Source: Deltaproteobacteria bacterium (GTDB lineage Bacteria; Desulfobacterota; DSM-4660; Desulfatiglandales; Desulfatiglandaceae). Taken from it: a stretch of DNA of 36,460 nt. The position numbers and the translations under genes were made by a program. Each line of letters begins with the position of its first letter. The stretch's first letter is position 1. Under the pieces are notes generated by a model. The model did not search any database and had not been told where the DNA came from. It worked only from the letters and a program-made list of their open reading frames with translations. The stretch lies in NCBI GenBank assembly GCA_019307945.1, contig JAFDIS010000059.1, forward strand, positions 1 to 36,460, in the 5' to 3' direction. Of this stretch, positions 30,832-36,460 are shown piece after piece.

Positions 30832-32529
30832 ATGGCCGGCCATGAGAGCTTGAGTCTGGGGCCCTTTGGCTCCGTTGTGAAAGAGGCCCTCCGCGGGGCC
30901 CTGGAAACCAGCCTGGTGCCTCGCATCCGGGCGCATGATTACACGGTGTGGAAAGAGGTCCCGGACGAGATTGTAAACCGCCTGGGCTGGCTCCACTGTC
31001 CGGAGAACATGCAGGGGGGCCTGGCGGAGATCTCTGAATTCGTCCGGGAAGTCCGCGAGGAAGGTTTCGACCGGGTCCTGCTCCTGGGGATGGGCGGTTC
31101 CAGCCTGGCACCTGAGATGTTCAGGGCCGTTTTCGGGGTCAGAGAAGGGTATCTCGACCTCGCGGTGCTGGACAGCACCCATCCCGGTGCGGTGAGGGAT
31201 CGGGCCCTTTGGGCCGACGCGGGCCACACGCTGTTTCTCGTTTCCACCAAGTCCGGGGGCACGGTGGAGACCCTGTCCTTTTTCAAGTATTTTTTCGAGC
31301 GGACCGCCCGTGAGTCGGAGGCCGAAAGAGCGGGCCGGGCCTTTGCGGCGGTCACGGACCCGGGCAGCGGCCTGGAGACCATGGCCCGGGACCTGGGCTT
31401 TCGCAAAGTATTTCTGAACGACCCGGATATCGGCGGACGGTATTCGGCCCTTTCCCACTTTGGGCTGGTCCCGGCCGGACTCGTGGGCATGGATCTTGCC
31501 GAAGTCCTATCCCGGGCCCGATCCGCCGCTTCCGGGGATGACGAGTCCCAGGGTCTTCGGCTGGGTGTGGTGATGGGGACAATGGCCCGGCTGGGCAGGG
31601 ACAAGCTCACCCTGGTCACATCCCGGGCCCTCGCTCCCTTCGGGGCATGGGTGGAGCAGTTGATCGCGGAGAGCACCGGAAAGGAGGGCCGCGGGATTCT
31701 GCCGGTTCACGGAGAGACCCTCATGGACCCCGGTGCCTATGCCGCAGACCGTCTTTTCCTACAGTTGACCCTACGGGGTGAGACGGAATCCGACACGGCC
31801 CTGGCCGCCCTTGAAGGCGCAGGCCACCCGGTGGTCCGCATCACCCTGGACGATTCCTACGACATCGGGGGCGAGTGCTTCAGGTGGGAAATGGCCACCG
31901 CCGTGGCGGGCAGCATCCTGGGCATCAACCCCTTCGACCAGCCCAACGTGGAGTCGGCCAAGGCCCAGGCCCGGGCCATGGTGGCGGCCTATCGTGAAAA
32001 GGGTGTGCTTCCGGACACTCCCCCCACATTTCTGGAAGGCGAAGTGGCGGGCTGGACCCCGTGGCCCGCACAGGGTGTGGAAGAGGCCCTGCGCGGGCTG
32101 TTTTCCAGGGCTCGTCCCGGCGAGAACGAGAGCAAGGGAAGGAGCTACTGTGCCATCCAGGCCTACCTCCAGCCCGGTCCCGACACGGAGCGGGCCCTCT
32201 TCCGCCTTCGCACCCGGATCCAGGAGCGCCTCCGGCTCGCCACCACCGTGGGCTACGGGCCGAGGTTCCTGCACTCCACGGGCCAGCTCCACAAGGGGGA
32301 CGCAGGCGGGGGCCTTTTCATCCAGATCACCGGGGAAACAGGGTCTGAAGAACCGATCCCCGACCAGCCTCTGGGCGGAGGATCGTCCCTGGACTTCGGG
32401 GTCCTGATCCTGGCACAGGCCCTGGGCGACCGCATGGCCTTGCTGGAAGCGGGACGTCCCGTGGTCCGTTTCCATCTGCGGGAACCCGCGGAACAGGGCA
32501 TTGAGCGCATCCTGGGAACCCTCCCCTAG
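30832..32529 (+). CDS. pgi: Glucose-6-phosphate isomerase, TalPgi-type isomerase
   Basis: 565 residues; AAAGGAG precedes the ATG by 6 nt. Sugar isomerase (SIS) motifs are VLLLGMGGSSLAPEMFRAVFG, DSTHPGAVRDR and FLVSTKSGGTVETLSFFKYF. A late segment, GYGPRFLHSTGQLHKG, with the family-typical His, and GDRMALLEAGRPVVRF follow. The closest type I know is the isomerase half of bifunctional transaldolase-isomerase (TalPgi) proteins rather than E. coli-type Pgi. Here it stands alone without a transaldolase domain. It interconverts glucose 6-phosphate and fructose 6-phosphate, linking glucokinase and transketolase. Confidence 0.93.
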   Translation: MAGHESLSLGPFGSVVKEALRGALETSLVPRIRAHDYTVWKEVPDEIVNRLGWLHCPENMQGGLAEISEFVREVREEGFDRVLLLGMGGSSLAPEMFRAVFGVREGYLDLAVLDSTHPGAVRDRALWADAGHTLFLVSTKSGGTVETLSFFKYFFERTARESEAERAGRAFAAVTDPGSGLETMARDLGFRKVFLNDPDIGGRYSALSHFGLVPAGLVGMDLAEVLSRARSAASGDDESQGLRLGVVMGTMARLGRDKLTLVTSRALAPFGAWVEQLIAESTGKEGRGILPVHGETLMDPGAYAADRLFLQLTLRGETESDTALAALEGAGHPVVRITLDDSYDIGGECFRWEMATAVAGSILGINPFDQPNVESAKAQARAMVAAYREKGVLPDTPPTFLEGEVAGWTPWPAQGVEEALRGLFSRARPGENESKGRSYCAIQAYLQPGPDTERALFRLRTRIQERLRLATTVGYGPRFLHSTGQLHKGDAGGGLFIQITGETGSEEPIPDQPLGGGSSLDFGVLILAQALGDRMALLEAGRPVVRFHLREPAEQGIERILGTLP

Positions 32530-32535
32530 AGCGGG

Positions 32536-33561
32536 ATGAACCTTATGAGCACTCTCCCAAAGACCTGTCTTGTGGCCGGGGACGTGGGCGGGACCAAGAC
32601 CCGCCTGGGCCTATTTGTGCCGGGGAAGACCAGGCCCCGTATACTTTGCGCGAAAACGTACGCCAGCAACCAGGCCGGGGACCTGGGGGAGCTGGTCCTG
32701 CGATTCCTGGGGAATCGTTCCGAGCAGGTCGTGGCGGCTTGCTTCGGCGTGCCCGGTCCGGTCCTGAACGGGCGGTGCCGGACCACCAACCTACCATGGG
32801 AGGTGAGCGAAAGGGGACTTCGTCGTCGCTTCGGGTGGAAACGGGTGCGACTGATCAATGATGTGCAGGCCACGGCCTTGGCACTGCCCCTGCTCCGGGG
32901 ACGAGAACTCTTTTCGCTCCAGGGGGGCCGGGCCGACCCCCGGGGCCTCCGCGTACTGGTGGCCCCCGGAACGGGCCTGGGCCTCGCACTTGTCCTGCCC
33001 TCGGCCCCGGGCTTTCGGGCCCTGCCTTCCGAAGGGGGACACGCGGATTTTGCACCACGCAACGAACGCGAAGCGGATCTTCATCGCTACCTCTCTTTGC
33101 GCTTCGGTCACGTGAGCCTGGAAAGGGTCCTGTCGGGACCGGGGCTCGCCCACATCTATTCCTGGCTCCGTGACACGAAACCCGGCCGTGAGCCCGCATG
33201 GCTCGCAGAGGCCCTGAACACCCGGGACCCGGCCGAAGTCATCTCCCAGGCAGCCCTTTCGCGCAAGGACGCCCGGTGCGTCCGGGCCCTGGAGATTTTC
33301 ACGGAGATCCTGGGGGCCACAGCCGGCAACCTGGCCCTGACCGCCATGGCCACGGGGGGAGTCTATCTCGGGGGAGGCATCCCCCCCAAGATCCTCCCCG
33401 TCCTCAAAGGGCAAGGCTTCGCCAAGGCCTTCGCCGACAAGGGAAGATTCAGGGAATGGGCCCGGAAGATCCCGGTCAGGGTCATCCTGAACGACGCAGC
33501 GGCCCTTTTGGGCTCGGCGCAACACGCGGGACGCTCCACCTCAGAACCGCGGCCCCGTTGA
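32536..33561 (+). CDS. glk: Glucokinase
   Basis: 341 residues, starting 6 nt after pgi. It has the ATP phosphate-1 motif VAGDVGGTKTRLGLF, VAACFGVPGPVLNGR, INDVQATALALPLL with the catalytic Asp, VAPGTGLGLALVLP (adenosine/phosphate 2) and SEGGHADFAPRNEREAD, the Glk-type glucose-binding region (GGHxDFAP). GGVYLGGGIPPKILP is the second nucleotide motif. It makes glucose 6-phosphate and feeds both zwf and pgi in the same cluster. A second ATG 9 nt downstream is possible. It ends 160 bp before the kinase-HDOD-GAF gene. Confidence 0.95.
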   Translation: MNLMSTLPKTCLVAGDVGGTKTRLGLFVPGKTRPRILCAKTYASNQAGDLGELVLRFLGNRSEQVVAACFGVPGPVLNGRCRTTNLPWEVSERGLRRRFGWKRVRLINDVQATALALPLLRGRELFSLQGGRADPRGLRVLVAPGTGLGLALVLPSAPGFRALPSEGGHADFAPRNEREADLHRYLSLRFGHVSLERVLSGPGLAHIYSWLRDTKPGREPAWLAEALNTRDPAEVISQAALSRKDARCVRALEIFTEILGATAGNLALTAMATGGVYLGGGIPPKILPVLKGQGFAKAFADKGRFREWARKIPVRVILNDAAALLGSAQHAGRSTSEPRPR

Positions 33562-33721
33562 GATCAAGCCCATCCGCCATTTGTCCAGCCTATGCTGATC
33601 CTCCTTCAGACCGAAGCTCTACCGGCCGATGAAGAGTCATCACCTCCCGCGCCGGGCGGGCGGCCCCATTTGCCTGGATCCCGGTGGCCCGGACGGCACG
33701 GAAGATTTCCGGAGGGTAAAG

Positions 33722-36100
33722 GTGGCCATTCCTTCAACCATCGGCCGCTTCATAATAGAAAGGGAACTGGGACGGGGAAGCCAGGGCGTGGTGTTCCTGG
33801 CAAGGGATCCGCACCTGGAACGCCGGGTGGCCATCAAAACGCTGGGGGTTCACTTGGGCCCCGGAGACGAAAAGCAGGAGCAGCTCATGCGGGAGGCCCG
33901 GACCGTGGGCAGGCTCCAGCACCCCAACATCATCACCCTGTACGAGGCGGGTCAGGAAAACTGCACGCCCTTTTTGGTCTTCGAGTACGTGGAGGGGGAA
34001 AGCCTGAGGGATCTTCTGCGGAAACAGGGACCGCCCCCTGTACACCGAACTCTCAGGATGATGCGAAAGATACTGTCCGGCATCGCCTTTGCCCATGAAG
34101 CCGGAGTGATTCACCGTGACCTTTCCCCCGCCAATATCCTCCTGGACGGTGAAGAGACCCCCAGGATCGTGGATTTCGGGTTGTCCATACTTGAAGGAAA
34201 AGACGCGGACCCCGCCGGCACGCCCTGCTACATGTCTCCGGAACACTTTTCAAAGGGTGGACCGGACCCACGCTCCGATATCTTCTCCTTGGGCCTGATC
34301 CTCTACGAAATGCTGGCGGGCCGCCCCGCTTTCACCGCGGAAAACCATTTCCCGGTGATGTACCGAATCGCCCACGAGCCCCTGCCCCTTCCCTCGCTGG
34401 CCAACGAGGCCGTGGACCGGGAACTGGACCTCATCGTCCAGAAGGCCGTTGAGAAGGATCCTGAGCGACGATACCGGGACGCCTTGGAGATGAAGGAGGC
34501 CCTGGACAGGTATCTCGAATCAGAGTCGGAAAAGGAGCCGATCCCGACGGAGCCTGGTCACAGCACCCTCGCCTTCCTCCTGCGCCGCATGCGGAGCAAG
34601 AGCGATTTTCCCACCTTTTCGCGATACGTCACGGAGATCAACAGGCTGGCCTCGGGCTCGGGTAAGAATTACGCGTCGGCCTCCGAACTTGCCAACGCCA
34701 TACTCAAAGACTTTTCCCTTACCAACAAACTTCTGAGATTGGTCAACTCCGCATTTTACGGTCAGTTTTCCGGAGGGGTCACCACGGTCTCCCGCGCCGT
34801 GGTGGTCCTGGGTTTCGAGCAGGTCAAAGCCGCCGCCATGTCGCTCATGCTCTTCGAACACCTCAAGAGCCGCGCCCAGTCCGAGGAACTGAAAGGAGCG
34901 GCCATGCGCTCCCTGCTCAGCGGCATGATCGCACGCGAGTTGGCCTCTTCCGAAAAGGGCGTGGAGGCGGAAGAGGCCTTCATTTGTGCCATGCTCAAGC
35001 GCTTGGGGAAACACCTGGCCATATTTTACTTTCCGGAAGAGTTCCGCGAAGCCAAGGATCTCATGACCAGAAAGGGCATCACCGAATCCGCAGCCTCTCG
35101 GTCCGTTCTGGGGATGAGCTACGAAGAACTGGGCGTGGGGATCGCAGCCACGTGGAACTTCCCGAACAAGATCCTTCACAGCATGAGAGGCCTGCCCAAA
35201 GGCCCGCTCCCCCTCCCTGCATCCGAGTCGGGGCTCCTGCAACAGATTTCTTCCTTTTCCAATTCGCTCTGTGACCTGTTGGCAGAGCCCCCCGACGCCG
35301 CTCCTCAAAAGGCCCTGGGAGAACTACTAAAGCGGTTCCAAAAAGGTCTTCCTCTGGACCGCGAAACCGTCTGCGAGCTGCTGGAGGCGGCATGGGAGCG
35401 AGTGCGGATCTTCGCGGACATCCTCCGGCTTGACCCCGACGACGGAGCACTTGGGGCCAGACTTTCGAAGTTCATGGCCGCCACCAGAGGCGCGGCGGGA
35501 AAGGACCGCTCCGGGGCCGCACGGGACCGGGATATCTCGTGGGAAGCGATGCAAATCGGGAATCGGCCCGGAGATGGGGGGGAATCGACAGATCCGCGCA
35601 TGGTGCTCATCAACGGAATCCAGGACATCACGGAGACGCTCCTGGGAAACTTCGACCTCAACCAGGTTCTTTCCATGGTGATGGAAACCTTGTACCGCGG
35701 CCTAGGCTTTCACCGGGTCCTCTTTTGCGTCCTGGAGCCCAACCAAAAACGCATGAGCGCCCGTTTCGGGCTGGGTCCCGATGTGGAACGCCTAACCAAG
35801 GCCTTTTCCTTCGGACTTCAGGGCGCCCCCGACGTGTTTCGACTGGCGCTTTCACGGGGAAAGGACGTGGCCATCGACCAGGCGAAGGATCCCAGAATCC
35901 GCTCCCGAATCCCTGATTGGTACGTGGAGGCGGTGGCAGCGCCGGCCTTCGCCCTGTTTCCCATCCTCCTGGACGGACGGCCCATAGGTCTGTTTTACGC
36001 TGACCGGAAAGAATCGGGCCGGGTTCTGACCACCGAACAGGCCAACTTTGCAAGGGCCCTCTGCAACCAGGCGGTGCTTGCCTTCAAACAGAAGGGTTGA
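33722..36100 (+). CDS. Ser/Thr kinase-HDOD-GAF signalling fusion protein
   Basis: 792 residues from GTG 33722, chosen because GGAGG lies 6 nt upstream; an ATG at 33629 without Shine-Dalgarno would add 31 residues. A Hanks-type kinase occupies about residues 8-265: ELGRGSQGVVFLA, VAIKTLG (Lys), HPNIITLYEAG, HRDLSPANILLD, IVDFGLSILEG, CYMSPEH and DIFSLGLILYEMLAGRP. The Lys of the usual HRDLKPxN loop is Ser here. An HDOD domain follows (about 275-480: LANAILKDFSLTNKLLRLVN, AVVVLGFEQVKAAAMSLMLF), then a linker and a GAF domain (about 630-790: GFHRVLFCVLEPNQKR, FPILLDGRPIGLFYADR). It is cytoplasmic with no membrane segment, and probably senses a small ligand. Placement at the end of the sugar cluster suggests but does not prove metabolic control. 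Confidence 0.9.
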   Translation: MAIPSTIGRFIIERELGRGSQGVVFLARDPHLERRVAIKTLGVHLGPGDEKQEQLMREARTVGRLQHPNIITLYEAGQENCTPFLVFEYVEGESLRDLLRKQGPPPVHRTLRMMRKILSGIAFAHEAGVIHRDLSPANILLDGEETPRIVDFGLSILEGKDADPAGTPCYMSPEHFSKGGPDPRSDIFSLGLILYEMLAGRPAFTAENHFPVMYRIAHEPLPLPSLANEAVDRELDLIVQKAVEKDPERRYRDALEMKEALDRYLESESEKEPIPTEPGHSTLAFLLRRMRSKSDFPTFSRYVTEINRLASGSGKNYASASELANAILKDFSLTNKLLRLVNSAFYGQFSGGVTTVSRAVVVLGFEQVKAAAMSLMLFEHLKSRAQSEELKGAAMRSLLSGMIARELASSEKGVEAEEAFICAMLKRLGKHLAIFYFPEEFREAKDLMTRKGITESAASRSVLGMSYEELGVGIAATWNFPNKILHSMRGLPKGPLPLPASESGLLQQISSFSNSLCDLLAEPPDAAPQKALGELLKRFQKGLPLDRETVCELLEAAWERVRIFADILRLDPDDGALGARLSKFMAATRGAAGKDRSGAARDRDISWEAMQIGNRPGDGGESTDPRMVLINGIQDITETLLGNFDLNQVLSMVMETLYRGLGFHRVLFCVLEPNQKRMSARFGLGPDVERLTKAFSFGLQGAPDVFRLALSRGKDVAIDQAKDPRIRSRIPDWYVEAVAAPAFALFPILLDGRPIGLFYADRKESGRVLTTEQANFARALCNQAVLAFKQKG

Positions 36101-36247
36101 AGCATTACGACTGGGAAAGGAAAACCTCCCCGGGATCCCGTGGCGCTGCTCGGCTGGCGCAGCTTTTCTGGAAAAGAGCCATGGGGTCCATGTTTTTCAT
36201 TGATCTGTCATATTTCAGCAGCGATTTTCGCGCTGATGAAAAAATGA
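36101..36247. other. Intergenic region before the insertion element
   Basis: No gene. It includes imperfect palindromes (CATGG-GGT-CCATG at 36179-36191; TCAGC-A-GCGA/CGC-GCTGA near 36218-36238). The latter may be part of the IS end or a terminator stem without T run. Confidence 0.3.
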
Positions 36248-36298
36248 ATACCACCAGTTCACTGGTGGTATCGGGAGACCCCCCTGAAGGGGGGTCTC
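36248..36298 (-). repeat. Two perfect hairpins of an IS200/IS605-type end
   Basis: ATACCACCAGT and ACTGGTGGTAT (36248-36258, 36261-36271) form an 11-bp stem; GAGACCCCCC and GGGGGGTCTC (36275-36284, 36289-36298) form a 10-bp stem with loop TGAA. They lie directly after the transposase stop on the minus strand. Subterminal hairpins recognised by TnpA as single-stranded DNA are the hallmark of this family. Confidence 0.7.
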
Positions 36299-36322
36299 AC
36301 CACCAGCTACTCTTTGATTTGG

Positions 36323-36460
36323 TTATGGGCCGTAGTGCTCCTGGAGAAGCTCTGCTTTTTCTTGGTTTCTGATGTATTCTCGGATCGTTTCTTCATCAAG
36401 GCCCACAGTGCTTACGCAGTAGCCACGCGCCCAAAACGTCCGCCCACGCACCATGCGACT
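36323..36460 (-). CDS. tnpA: IS200/IS605 TnpA transposase, C-terminal part (cut by window edge)
   Basis: The last 45 codons are present: RGRTFWARGYCVSTVGLDEE then TIREYIRNQEKAELLQEHYG and stop. This is the conserved end of Y1 transposases, with the catalytic Tyr expected in the IREYIRNQ helix. The rest of the gene lies beyond the window. The frame is intact as far as visible, so the element may be complete. Confidence 0.9.
   Translation of the reverse strand, partial: SRMVRGRTFWARGYCVSTVGLDEETIREYIRNQEKAELLQEHYGP

Noticed and set aside
28974-30926. 650-codon minus-strand frame opposite transketolase
   Set aside because: Shadow frame in GC-rich DNA; the plus strand encodes a full transketolase with all motifs.

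Overview
The window looks like a chromosome segment from a GC-rich anaerobic proteobacterial-type bacterium, most likely Desulfobacterota or a relative. This is an inference from gene content (FmdE family protein, queuosine-gene remnant, stand-alone Pgi of the transaldolase-isomerase type, a kinase-HDOD-GAF fusion) and composition. No ribosomal marker is present, so the taxon is not proven.

Region 1 (127-14275) is a 14.07-kb integrated element in a tRNA-Arg(ACG) gene. The 45 bp from the anticodon loop to the CCA end are repeated exactly at 14231-14275. A tyrosine recombinase lies just inside the tRNA end. Next come a putative cargo zone (small ribbon-helix-helix protein, exported nuclease, proteasome-beta-like Ntn hydrolase), then a minus-strand module with a double zinc-knuckle protein, five unrecognised small genes, a large terminase, a probable small terminase and two AlpA/excisionase-type regulators. 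The replication half carries a symmetric iteron array around an inverted repeat and AT-rich core (10301-10579), a primase-helicase, and a promoter-proximal HTH gene. No portal, capsid, protease or tail gene is visible. I therefore read it as a probable autonomously replicating phage satellite (P4/PICI-like logic), or less likely a decayed prophage. The unrecognised genes and the Ntn hydrolase make it the most novel part of the window.

Region 2 (14276-16392) is the chromosomal flank beyond the element: the displaced native tRNA terminator, a 27-bp tandem duplication, a conserved hypothetical gene, and directly upstream a queE-queC pseudogene. In that pseudogene an internal deletion has fused the two enzymes in frame, three TAA codons interrupt the frame and an Fe-S cysteine is gone.

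Region 3 (16791-22945) holds unrelated housekeeping genes: a ClC-type channel with CBS domains, a LysM lipoprotein, an enoyl-CoA hydratase, an FmdE family protein with a hairpin-rich leader, a membrane-anchored lytic transglycosylase and an unknown protein.

Region 4 (23173-36100) is a co-directional plus-strand cluster for glucose phosphate and pentose phosphate metabolism: flavoprotein disulfide reductase, gnd, zwf, TVP38-type membrane protein, tkt, pgi, glk, then a Ser/Thr kinase-HDOD-GAF signalling protein. Together these take glucose to glucose 6-phosphate, interconvert it with fructose 6-phosphate, oxidise it to ribulose 5-phosphate and rearrange the pentoses. No phosphogluconolactonase or transaldolase gene is visible here. 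The right edge (36248-36460) is the 3' end of an IS200/IS605-type element.
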